Positions 34,511-46,795 of a DNA stretch of 64,000 nt are shown piece after piece. Source of the stretch: Monilinia fructicola (lineage: Eukaryota; Ascomycota; Leotiomycetes; Helotiales; Sclerotiniaceae); assembly GCA_008692225.1 (NCBI GenBank), contig VICG01000008.1:1886001-1950000 (forward strand), written 5' to 3'. The notes beneath the pieces are model-generated. The model saw only the letters and a program-made list of their open reading frames with translations. It ran no database searches and was not told the origin of the DNA. The translations under genes and the position numbers were made by a program. Numbering within the stretch: position 1 is the stretch's first letter; every line of letters starts with the position of its first letter.

Positions 34511-35093
34511 TGGAAAAAGTAAGACGTTATTGCAATTTACAACTGCAGCTAAGGTCTTCTTAATATTAATCAACCTTGGCAGCTTAGCAATTAGCAGGGA
34601 AAGAGATGTCTAAATAAAGATATTTGAAGACATTTAAACATTCGAATCCATCCTCACTACTCCGTACTCTACTCCGTACTGTACAGAAAGCAACCTAATG
34701 CCAGGATAAATTCAAGCATTCCTGAATCCCTCAACGTTAACCCCCCCACCTTCGAAAGACCCTTTTCGTCCACACGTCACCACCAACCATCCTTCATGAC
34801 TGCTGCAGCAACTCATATATATCAAGTATTGACTCTATGTCCAGGAGCTACGGAGCCTTACTCACTCTACTGTACGCTGGTATCATTATGCGCCGCCACC
34901 GATTACAAGACAGCAAACCCTTGTTAGTTAACACATCTTGATCTTCCATTGACTTGGAAAGATGAAGAGACATGATTGATTTATAGTTTAACCCCTACTT
35001 GCATACTTACATACTTACATACATACTGCAACTCTTATTACAGACAGGATTTTGGGATTCGGAAACATCCCGAACAATATAACTTCTTGTATC

Positions 35094-35190
35094 TCTCCTA
35101 CTCCTGCTACTACTACTACTCCTGCTACTACTACTACTACCACTACCCACCACTACCGCTGCTTATACTTCTACTTCTACTCCTAGGAAC
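35094..35190. repeat. CTA/CTG trinucleotide microsatellite
   Basis: Imperfect array of CTA with CTG, CCT and CCA variants over about 95 bp, between the 34 kb and 35.5 kb genes. Confidence 0.85.
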
Positions 35191-35460
35191 TGACTGATAC
35201 ATAAAGGGATCCATATGAATTGCTCGTACAAGTACTTTCACTGCACTTGTTTGACTGGCAACCTATCCAACCATAACCTTCTTATATGCAGCTGCCCGCA
35301 TATCAGGTTGTCAATATAACGGGCCCCTCATTCATATTGATTTCTCTTGCTTATTACATTCATCTCCTGCTATACCTAATCGCGTTTGCTGCATGCTGAT
35401 CGATCTGATGACCATTAATACATTAATAACTACGCAATAGCTTTTCTTTCCACTGCCAAG

Positions 35461-38400
35461 ATGCCTTCTCTTTCGTCATTCTTGAAGCATCGAAGCGAAA
35501 GCCAGAACGAAAATCGCATGAGCTTGAGCTTGAGCGTGACTCCAGAGAAGGTACAAAGAAAGTCGAAGCGTACCTTCCTTCGCAACCTTCTCAAAATCTC
35601 TAGCTTCCCCTCTCGAGAAAAGGCAGGGAAAGACCAGACTGTGGTAAATTGGTTTCCTGTCCATTCACTTGTGCTCATTCTATCCTACCTCTGGAACGAC
35701 GCTGATATTACCCATCTTTCTCCAGACAGTTCCAACCCCAACTTCCCCAAACATACCTGCAAGTCCCATGTCGAATCATAACAAACCTCTTCCCCCTCCA
35801 CCGCCCTCTACCAGTGATTCTGCGTCCATAGCAGCGATCTCTTCGAGGCCCTCCAAGAAAATTGATAGGATAATATCGCCCCTCACCGATCAAGAGCTAC
35901 ATGAGCTATTCTCTGGAGCTCCTCAGTTCTATGCACGGTCTGAAGGGCACCATACCGGTGCACCGCATCCTTTAGTGGCTTTCCCTTGGGACTCGAATGT
36001 GCAGATACGAGATCTATCTGATCATGTGCAAATACAAGACGAGGCATGGGATGTATCACAGCGTGGCCGCATATCACAAGAGAAGCCCCGATAACCTTGG
36101 AGGGTGTGAAAGAGACTGGAAAGAAGCGTGCATATTTTATTCCTCGATGTCGCGAACGGCCGAACATGCTCAGTATGCAAGGTATCGAGAGAGGAACGTT
36201 GGGGTATCAAGCAGCTCTAGAGTTGGGCGTAGCCGATGCGCTACAAGAACCTGAGGAGATATTGCCCGATTCTGGCCCCCATTCACTCTTGGATCGACGA
36301 AGGGAGTTTTTGAATGGCAAGGATGGAATCAGGCCTCTTGAAGAGTCCGCGGTATACGAACATCTCACAAACATCAGTGTATCATACCACGAGGATGTGA
36401 TGTACAAGCGACCTACAGTGGAGTTATATTCAGAATTATTCACACAGATCCTGTTTCCACCTTCTAGGGTTACTGATACAGACGATCCCTACAGCCTACA
36501 GGTCCAAATTGAGGTTCTTGTAAAGGTTTTGGCTGAACCTAATATCTGGGTTGATTTCAGCTTTGTAGAATGGAGAATTCGTCTTGGGCAGATGCTATGG
36601 GGCCAGCCACTCGAAATTGATCTGGGGGATGATATCTCTACTGATAGTGAGACCGCGCATGAACCTGGAGATCAGAAGTATTGGTTGCTATTGCAAATAC
36701 TTCTTTCATGTGAGTTATTGGTGCGACTGGACACAGTTTCTCAGAACATCGACAATGGCCTTGAGCCCGCCAAGCCCGCTGATGTAAAAAAGCTCGAAAA
36801 AAGTATGACATCAGGCGTTAAATGGTCACTTATCTTAGCGCGATCCTGGCTGGAGAATATACGCATCGAACATAGTGTGCCCGAAATTGTTCCCGAAAGG
36901 AAATCCCCTGGGTGGCTAGCAACATTAACTGGTACAGCAACCTCTGTTGTGGGTAATCCACCAAAAGAAAGTGTCCAGGCATATCAATTTCGGGGCCGAC
37001 ATGAAGGTCGACAATTAGCCGGCTTAGTACACTTTGCTCAGAAGTTGAAATGGCCACATCTGGATAAGTTGATGGGAAAGGTATTGGCTAATGATATAAC
37101 CGTAACGGACAGCTCTCGAAATACTCCTGCTTCCGGGACACCCATGTCGGTTTCAACACAAAAATCATCCTACTTCATGAGTCAAAGGCCTGTTTCGCGA
37201 CGAAGCTTATCAACTTTAACACAGATGATGTCTGCATTGATACATTCTTCAGGTTGGCTGTCAAACTCTTACATCAGTGGCTTGATGTTACCTGGTGAAG
37301 GCCTAGGCCATTTCTTGATTTCCACATTACTTGAGAATGATGACGCTGCTGTTGAGAAATTGGGAGATGAGGCTAATTTGTACGGCGGGTTTGTTTTTGG
37401 CGAAAGGAGCTTTTGGAGTACGGCTTGCATAGTTGGCCGAGTTTTGGCTGCTGGTAAAAAGTCATCTGAATGCATGGGATGGATATCATCCGATGTCAAA
37501 CCTAGAGGAGTTTTTGGCGAATCTTGGGTCAATGTTGATGTTGAAAGTGCGTCAAAGGAAGGCAAGTCTTGCTCTTTTAGCGATTTGACCATTCGGCCGA
37601 CTGACAGTGAAGCTATAGATGCTACTAGGGAAACTCCCAGAATCTTGCACAAAACTGTCATAGAGAGAGATGGGAGTGTCATAGGTGGAGCAGATCCTTC
37701 ATCAATACTTCCAGGTGACTTTGTTGCAGTCTACGACCCTCCGACGCCGAATCCACCAACGATCATTTTTGAGTCATTGGATCTTTTTGCTGTCGACTCG
37801 GATGAAATCACACCCACCGAAGAGGAGCCAATTCCACAAACTGACACCACCACAGCACCAAGCATCAAAACATATTCTGCAATGATGAGGTTTTTGATGG
37901 ATCTCGACGGCGACGAAAAAAAGGAAATTAACATTGCTCTTACCAACGACGTTCACTTCGTTACTGCGCATCCATGCGTAAAGTCTCACAATATCGAGGT
38001 TCTTAGATCGCCAACAAGTCCATTTTTCCGATCGCAGGGAGGTGATGTGGATGGTCAACTTCCTAATCCTCATATGGGTATGTATCATTATTTCTTCCAT
38101 TTTTTATTTCACGTAAAACTAAAACAACATAGGCCACCCTCTTCATAAAGCTTTCACCTACACTGTCGTACCCCTCTATCATATCTTCAATTCTCCCGCC
38201 TCTAAGTCTCTTTCTTCTCTCCTACTTTCACCACCCATATCACCAATTCATGGCTCTTCACCCATTCATTCGAGCAACCACACCACTACTAGTAATATCC
38301 CGAAAGTACTTGTTATTGATTGTACGAGTACTGATACGCTACCGCCATCACCCCCTGATGATATGGATGTGGATTTGGCAAGGAACCCAGAACTTGGTGG

Positions 38401-38575
38401 TAATGCTCGGAGTGGGAATAAACGAGAATTTGGCAGCGATAGCGAAATCTTGGCAAGAGCTTTCTGCTCGGAAAAAGGATGGAATGCTTTGATTAGTAGG
38501 AGAGGAAGGGGATGTTTAGCTTGTGCTGTTAGAGAGGCTGGCGCGTTAGGGTGGGGGGTTGTGTTGAGGGTTTAA
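35461..38575 (+). CDS. Large conserved-looking fungal protein of unknown function
   Basis: Exons 35461-35643 and 35726-36052 lead into a long frame ending at 38077, and the last exon is 38133-38575 (donor GTATGT). The N-terminus is basic and Ser-rich, then Pro-rich (KPLPPPPPST), followed by RIISPLTDQELHELFSGAPQ. The core contains KKRAYFIPRCRERPNMLSMQ, LLDRRREFLNGKDGIRPLEE and a largely helical region. The C-terminus ends ALGWGVVLRV. I do not recognise a domain. Two models link the first part to the core: a 50-nt intron 36053-36102 with an atypical GAG acceptor (975 residues), or a missing G in the GGG run at 36048-36050, which would give EAW-GCITAWPHITREAPIT without an intron. Both keep the frame; I slightly prefer the second because the intervening residues look like protein. 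Confidence 0.75.
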
Positions 38576-41500
38576 TGGCAGGCAGGCAAGGTGAGAGATA
38601 CATGGATTTGCATATTTTGTTTGGAGGCTTGTGGTTTAAGTTGTTTGATAAAGATGGTATGGATGGCTGAGATACTATCCTGCGATATCATACACGGCGT
38701 GTTTTATTCTGTCATGTTGCGTTACTTCAAGTGATACCCGCCGTTGAGGCAATTAGTTAATAGCAATTAATCCATCGTATGATTTTTATACCGATTATGA
38801 CATAATGACTGTATATGAACTCATTTATATCAATCTTGGCTGTTGAATATCTGGAGGCCAGATAGGAATGACATCATGGGGCAATTGGTGTAGCTGAAGC
38901 CCATCCGGGCTGTTTTGTATTGCAGATTATGTGCATATCTCTCCTCACGCCTCCAGGGCTCAATGCCTTTTCTGACATCTTTTCTCCAGAATTTGGCGTG
39001 CACATCTTATGCCCCAGCCTGCCCACATTCTTTTCAAGCAAACCTGGAATTTTGATCCTTCGGAATCCACAGTTCTAGGTGTTTGTTTCATTTTGTGACT
39101 AAGGAGCCATCTCGTTGCGTGTCGCGATCACGCAGGAGCTACAGCCCAAATATCTTTCTGAAATCAAGGTTTCTGCAAGGTCGTGACCCCCAACTTGAGT
39201 TGTGTTTGTAGGTTCAAACATGGATCTAACTAAAGTCTCGTTGATCTCGACGCTCTGTTTCAAGGTATTGTATGGGAAGAAGTGAAAAGTGGAGGACTGG
39301 GTGTAGGAGCCTTGTCGGTACTTTTGAGCAAGTAATATGCATGTCGACCCACCCTGTATCTCGGGGGACAGTTGGATTAACTAGCATACAAGACGATGGA
39401 ATTCTATGGTCAACAGATCTGTCCTGCCAAGACGTGAAATTGGGTTCCTTTCGGAATACTATATTAGCTTCAAAATACTAGTAGTATACCATTCTTAATC
39501 CCACTTCAACTCTTCAACTTTACTTCAATACCATCAATATCATCAATACCATTAATACTATTGTTACTATATTAATAGTATGTTTTTCCATTCGTTAAAG
39601 AATTGCTTATTTCTACTTCGCTTCCATTCCCCTATTTCGAAAATGCCTTTCTCCTCTTTCCCAATAATGTATTAATCGCTTTAGATTCTGTATAGCTTTA
39701 ATACTACTAATAACAACAATAACAACGATAATATCATAGATTTGTGATATGCTTGAATATGACCAAATAAAGCAATACCTAGGTACGTTTGAATAGGCCG
39801 AAACTATGTAATATGCTTGAAAAAGCCTAGTTTAATATATTAAGATTAACAGACTAAGCTTAAAACAAAGATGTGGACTATTAGTGTTAACTTTTGTTTG
39901 TATGTTATATGCTTAAAGATTTATGGATTGCTTAATCTTGTATATCAAAATGCCATTTTGAATATGGAATTATGTTATAAATCGGATATGGCATATGGCC
40001 ATATTTTTGGTACTCTAGGGTAGCGCGAGCCATGCTCTTCAAACTTCAGCATAAACATGGACGAAGGCATCGGTCTTCCATTCCACACTTTCTTCATGGT
40101 GGCATAAAGTCCGCCTTATCTCGACATTATTGCGATTCTGAATGGTGGGTGAGATTCGTTGCAAAGTGCTCACTGTTGTCTATTTGTTTCCGGCCTGCGA
40201 CACCATGAACGTAAAGGATCAATCCTCCACCCCCAAGCCCCTTTCTAGCCGAAGCGATGGGGACTTCTATGCTCATAGATTCATTCGTAAATCTGGAATA
40301 GAGGCTATTATAGAACGGGAAAGTACAAGTCGCGCGCTAGAAGGCGGAAGGCTTTTTAGCAAGAAGTTAACATCCATTTTAGTGAGATCCTCGGCGTAAG
40401 ATTTTTAAAAGTAACTTCAACTTGATCTAGACACCTTTCGAATTCAATGTATTGTTCATTTGACGGGAAGGCCTTTGAACATATGTCAGAATGTATTCAA
40501 AGGCCTGATCGTAGTATTTGTTTTTTACGATATCAAAGGCACCTTCTGCGATAAGCTCCATCAGTTTGACGCATATAATGGAGACATGCTACAGACGGCC
40601 AACAAACCTCAGCACTCAGGAAAAGTTGAAGTCAGAAATGACTTGGAGGAGGCAATGCTACTCGAAGTAGCATCAACTCCACCGAAGGCACTTATACTGC
40701 TCGAGTCGTTTGTATTCCTCCACGGGTGTTCTTGAGGCACAGAAGAATGCGTGAAAGCGTGCCCAAATCTTAATTAGGTCAAAACTTCACCATTTCCCAG
40801 CTAACTCGAACTACTCATTAGTGTATACTGTATAAGCTGCTACATTACAGTGTTCTTCCGGCTCTTCATCCTAAATTCTGTGATAAATGCCATGGAAGGA
40901 CGGCTGATGAAGTCACATATTATCCAAAGAAGAGCCGATTCGTAGTAGGCTTGGTCAGTTTCATATATGATGTACAAAGTACACACAATCCAAAGTGCAA
41001 CATTTAGAGTATCGCAAGCAGACAAATAACACGCTATTGAAGGAATGCAAGTGGGGTTATGTATCAATTTTCAGCATAGAATCTCGGCTTCTTATATAAG
41101 AAGGATATTCCACTATCAATCTTTTCTTCTGTCAAGCAACCCTTTGCAATTGGAACTTTGACTTAACAACTCGGCTTTTTTTGAACCCTGGCCGAGGAGT
41201 CACGAGTGGGGTACGTACCTATTGGTACTTGTGATACTGCATCGAAAGTGGCTCGGAAATCCTCATAACCTCATCCAGCTTCATCCAGCACATCGTCCCT
41301 CATTTCAATTTCCAGTATTCTACAAAGCGAAAGCAAGGCCTTTTCTTGTTGAGATGTATCAGGCGTTTTCTCTCGAGGTAGATCTCGACATGTGACCATC
41401 GTATCGTAGTCAAGGAATATGACCATGTCACACAAGCAGGGGAGTTTGTGCATCAAGGATGCTCAATTAGTCTGTCTACCCAATAACACTTGTTTAATGC

Positions 41501-43941
41501 TTGATTTCAATTTCGCGGCCCTTGAGTATTCAAGCCGCAGCCAGGTTTGGTGGAGACTTTGCCATACTTTTTTTTGCAGGCTCTTGATACCAAAATCCCA
41601 CACAAAAGTTTATTCCACCAGTAGTCTCGGGTTTCAATACATATATACAAGAACACTAACTTCAGTTTTTGTATTGTAAACTTTACAATATCTCTCACTT
41701 GTCAACAGCTTCTATTTGCTCAGGGTGGAGCGAGCCAAAAGAACCCTGACAAAGTGTGTTACTATTGTGTGGCGCAGAAGAATACCACCATACTTGATGA
41801 ATTTTGATTGTGATAGAATGTCCTGAAGGTTATTTTGTCTATTTATACTCTCAAAATTGAACCCAATTGATTTCAAAGCCCTCGAATATACTCACACAAG
41901 AATAAATGATCGACGGGCTATTCATCCCAAAGACTTTTTGTTTCATTCTTTTTCAAGAGCTAGGATAGCTAGGTGACTGTACGCGCGCTCTGATGCCTAC
42001 CGGTGACCGAATTAGTCGTACACATGAGACAGGCTGGAGAGATAAAGTAGTGTCTATATATTGTATGCTGTATACAGCCTAAAACGTATCATGCCGATTC
42101 CATGAGATCCGGGATGTTTGAGCAGCGAATTCGAATGAGAACTTGAAACTAAGTATTTCTAAGAAAGTCATATCAGTTGCTGCAGAAAAGAGCATGATCT
42201 TGACTTTTATCAAAGATCTCGATTTGCATGCCATTGTATCACCCGAGAAAACATACTGCGCGTGCTTCTATCCATAGAGGTGTCATTCTCTGCTGCATTG
42301 ACCGTGGCGCGCTTGATCGGAAACTACTCCATCGATTCCCTTCACAATGTCCTTTTTTACCACAGGTGTGTACCCGACCAAGATTTGCTGAAAAGGGTAA
42401 ACGAGCATTGTACTATTAGCATAACCTTGGTGACTTCGAGCGGAAAGGGTTCATCCCAACACCTTGCAGATCCGGAGCTGTGTTCAGCGCCAGCCATAGT
42501 CCCAGCTCCCCACATATGGGCTTCTACATTATATTCGATGTCCTATTCTTATTGGTGCTCACTCGCAAAAAACATTTTTGGTTATGGCGAGTAACTGAGC
42601 TTCAATACCTGCAATATATTTTTTTTGAGCAGAGCTATAAGTTATCTGTTTACTGACTTTAGGACCGGGCACCCATCTAAACCGGCTACTCTTCTCCTCA
42701 CAAGTAAGGACTTACTTACATCCATGGATAGATAGCTTCGATACTCTTGCTGGATCCGGTTCCGAGCAGTCAGGTAAAGTTGTACAGAGTAATGTATGTT
42801 CCACCATCTACCTCCGATGTCCCTTGTCAAAGCCGATGAATCTCATCAACAATTTAGTTCCAAGTAATAGTAAGTAACTTGTGGGTTGCAACTTATGTAT
42901 CGAAGTTTGAAAAGACCAAGCAGCGCTGGGCGTTCATCTGTTACGAGATTTGGCCAAGACCTTATGAGCGTGAATACAACACTACAATTTTCGCATCGAA
43001 GCCCTGATAGAAAAACCCTTTCAAAGGCCTGTTAATCTTCGAGAATACCCAGTCTAATATCAACTCGGCGTTCGTCAAAATCCTGGTGCTAGGAAACAAA
43101 AAATGAACTTGGAACAAAAGTTCCAGATAATCGTCGGCCGAAGCAAAGCAATATGGGGGCATGCATAAGAGAGTCCATGAATCTGGATTGTCTCCGAACC
43201 TGTGGAAAGGTTCTCCGGTGATTAATCTATGAGCACGAGATAGCGCTCAAGACGGTGACAGGTCATATCGTATCATTCGTGCGCAGATAGGCTTCCGACA
43301 GCGACACAATCCTTTCAAGCATATGCATGAGTCTAGATAGATGTATCGCAGGGTATAGCAAGTGATACATGCACATTGTTCGGTAGGTTGCATGAGAATG
43401 TCCAGATCAATTAAGCAAGCTATAGCAGCGACTCGGAGTTCCAATGCTTAGCATGATTAGTTTGATGTTAATGCCTCCCTGTAGAAGAAGACGCTGAATG
43501 GCTTCCCCAACCGTTACAAGACCTCCAGATATCCTAACATAGTTGCTGCAAAAGGCTCAATTTAGGGAAGTCAGTGTGAACGTCCATTTTACACCCACCT
43601 CTCAGTCGGATCTCATTGGCTAGCCCGTCAGTTTTGACCCCTTCTTTGTATCTATTTGATGTGATCAAGATGAAAATATTTAGTCTAGAACGCACCTACT
43701 CCAATCATTTGATGATATTGACTAATTCTGTAATTGATGGAAGCTTGGCGAGAATATAAGTAACCATCCCGTCTCAATCCCTCTGCGAGCTTCTTTCAAC
43801 CTTTAAACTCAATACAGGAACAATCCCCAACTACTGCCATCGTCTTGCATATTTCCAATCTCCCCGAAGACATAAGTTACAGAAACAATATCTTTTGATC
43901 GCACTCACCAACCATTATAAAGCCAGAAGAAACTCGCCAGT
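38576..43941. other. AT-rich, gene-poor region
   Basis: Short frames only (up to about 110 codons), none with a domain or convincing splice sites. The stretch 39.48-40.0 kb is notably AT-rich with ATA/ATT runs. No transposase or reverse-transcriptase motif was recognised. It may contain decayed elements too degraded to see by eye. Confidence 0.45.
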
Positions 43942-44244
43942 ATGCCATCAAGCACTACCTCTGGGAAAGATTGTGTCAACCGAGCTGATGTACAGCCATC
44001 ACCAACTCCGAAAGATGTAATGCCGTCATCCCCTTACAAAATGATGACGATTAGTCTGCTGATATCCTTCTAGCCTGACCCAGATGATCCCGAACTGGTG
44101 AATATTTCGGTTCTCGATACTAAAATGGCAACGAGCCCTTTGATTGACTTCTTAATAGAACACAAAATGGTCTCAATAAAGCACAAAGTTGACTTGGACA
44201 ATGGTGCTCGGCACGAAGGTGAAGATCCAAACGACGAATCGTAA
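43942..44244 (+). CDS. Small two-exon hypothetical protein (81 aa)
   Basis: Exon 1 is 43942-44016 (MPSSTTSGKDCVNRADVQPS, then PTPKD) and exon 2 is 44074-44244 (PDPDDPELVNISVLDTKMAT and on, ending EGEDPNDES before a stop). They join in phase 0 across a 57-nt intron with a GTAATG donor and a CTTCTAG acceptor. An ATATAAG motif at 43754-43760 lies about 190 bp upstream, and a pyrimidine-rich leader follows it. The protein is acidic and hydrophilic with no signal peptide or known domain. It is the only plausible gene in about 6.5 kb of AT-rich DNA. Confidence 0.5.
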
Positions 44245-45282
44245 CAAGAGGGCAACACTCAGCCCTGTCAACTGCAATTCTTAAGCACGATCCTCACCAT
44301 CACCCCACGCCACTGTTTTAGACCGAAGAGGCATGCTCCCAACTCGAACAAAATTTTTCATATACCCGCCTACAGGAAGCTACTTTGGAGATGGATTGTT
44401 GATCCTCGGCGGTTGTAAGTCGTTTGTTACTGTGCTAGGGATGTTCAAAGTGCAGAAGATATATCCTAGGTGGTGGCCTTCTAGGTATGATGCTCATCAT
44501 GGGATGTGGAATCAATTGGATTGTATTTCATGGATACATTTGGATCATAAATTGGCTGCTATATGAGAGAATCCCACTGCACATTGCGTTCGGGGAAAAG
44601 TTCTTGTACTTCCTTTAGATGCACACTGAATTTATGGAGCAAAAAGAGTCGATGTTGTTTTACTTGATCATTTTGATTAACAAATTGCACGAATTTCTTT
44701 GGCCACGCAGCACATATGCCGCAAGCATGTAGAAAACAATAAGTAATGCGATATTTGAGAATTCGCATCCAAATTCTGAAAATTTGCATTAGTGAAATGA
44801 GAAACTCTTGTGAGATACTACCAATAAAGATCAAATCAAATACCACATAGGATCATTGATGCAGCTGCGGTTGAATGCAAGCTTGTGTTGGGTACAGAGG
44901 TAAATTTTATCCCCCTTTTCCCACATGCCCTCCCCACCTTCCAATTACACGACAATCACCTCGCAACTATGTTTTCCACAAGCCTGAGCCTTTCCAAAAT
45001 GGACGTCGCTCACTTAGTCCATTTCAAATTGAATATTGATCAAATAGAGGCAGCCTCGCCATAAATTGAGGTTAACATCCAAGTGCTACAGAACGGATTC
45101 TTCTCATTTGTTCGCCAACGAATCGTGATGGTGTGGTGATGTCGCATTTTGCTGACATCAACCAGAACTCTAAAATCACAGCCTCGAGCATTGGGCCGCA
45201 AAAGTGCCTACCTAGCTCAAGAAGTGAAATTTTGACAATGGCCTCATTTTCCTGTACATTAATCAAGTATTGAAGATCCATC
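44245..45282. other. Intergenic region
   Basis: No supported gene. Frames at 44333-44566 (plus) and 44559-44846 (minus) are unrecognised. Confidence 0.4.
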
Positions 45283-46795
45283 ATGGAGCCTGATCTTGAA
45301 GCTGCCGCCGATGCACCTCATGCAACTCTAGCAATGCGAATGTCTTCACAGCGTGACAATACTAGCGCAGATATCCAGCTTGAGGCTGTAACGAGTTCGG
45401 ATGCTCTTCAGTCCGAGGGAATCCGTCGTCGTAACACTGATCATACTGTCGACATGGTGCGAGATACTACTGTCTCCTCAATAGATACCGATAAAACCCT
45501 AGGGGGAGACTTGAATATTGGACAATGGAATGTCAAAGGTAATTAAAGCAGGACCAATGCAACTGAAGGAAGACTTACCAAGATGATTTTGAAGCTTATG
45601 TGATTGCTTGGTGGAGCAAGAGAGTAAAGGACATTACCAATCGGTGGCCAGGATCGTCTCCTCCCATACCATCCAACGATGGAAGATCCGAGGCGGCCAA
45701 AGAAAAGATTACTCATGATCAATTGTTTGAGAAGTTGAAGAGAGACTATATTTGTAAGTATCGCTCTAGTCCAACAGCGAACTATAGCCTTGGAAAAGAA
45801 AGACTAATAACAGATAGGGGAGGACTTCAAAACAGGCATAACGAAGCTTGCACGATGGCAGCTCACAGATAAAGATTTCATGATCATCCGTAGATTCGAG
45901 GAGGCCCACATGCGAATTATAATACATCTGGAGATCGAGATCGAAGCAATCACAAGAGAGCTTCGAAAGCGGGATGATATAGATGCTGCAGTAGAGAAAT
46001 CACCGGAATGGTACAGGCTAAGAGGGTTTTTGCCCCGGAAGGAGGGCAAAGATGTCGTTTATCCCAATGGCGAGAGTCGGTGCTACGAATGGCACAACGA
46101 TGCTCTTGTTGCCAAGTTGACGGTTAAAATAGAGCAGTATGGTCAGTAAAGAACTTTGAAACGTGAAGAATGGCGTTAAGAACACGAACAGATAGGATGG
46201 TGCTATCATTCGCACAACTTCTTGCCTTGCCTCGTCCTCCAGAACACAGTCAACCTTCGATGTTGAACGAGACAATCAATGAAAAACCTCTTACCGAAGA
46301 TGCCATGATGTTTATAGTTCATCATAAGGACTTCAGTTCTTTCGACAATAGGGATAAAGAAAATCCTTTCAAAGGACTTATCGACAGTCATCTTTTCAGA
46401 AGACCTGGGTCGCCCCTCAAGGTGAGATGGTATTCTTTTCTCTTTTTATCGTTCGTAGATCGGCTATCAGATAGATTTACCATGGCGAAAGAAATCAGAT
46501 AGAAAAGACTGACCACGCGCAGCCGTTCTTGAAGACTAATAGCGATGTCAATATATCATATTATGACGAAAGGTTGAAGTCCATTTTAGCCCACACTTTG
46601 TCGCTTGGTATTCTTACCGGCATGCTTTTTACTCCCATCAGCCTCTTATTCTTGCTTGAGCTGTCGCGTGGACTCATGGCAGTAGTTGTATTCGTATTCA
46701 CGATTCTGACATATATCACCATCGCCGTCGGGACTGCTGCCAGCCAGTTCGAAGCATTTGTAGCGACAGTTGCGTATGTATTGGGCTCCCGATGA
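45283..46795 (+). CDS. DUF6594-domain membrane protein
   Basis: Five exons join in frame: 45283-45538, 45583-45753, 45818-46141, 46192-46421 and 46523-46795, giving 417 residues. The hydrophilic N-terminus (about 1-85) is followed by AYVIAWWSKRVKDITNRWPG and then the DUF6594 pattern: helical TDKDFMIIRRFEEAHMRIII with acidic/basic heptads, the DRMVLSFAQLLALPRPPEHS motif, and a C-terminal hydrophobic region of two to three helices (LGILTGMLFTPISLLFLLEL; AVVVFVFTILTYITIAVGTA). This family is widespread in Pezizomycotina, often in multiple copies, with no assigned function. Intron 1 is only 44 nt and its acceptor is AAG. Confidence 0.85.

Noticed and set aside
46170..46502. Separate 110-codon gene
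   Set aside because: It is exon 4 of the DUF6594 gene read into its flanking introns.
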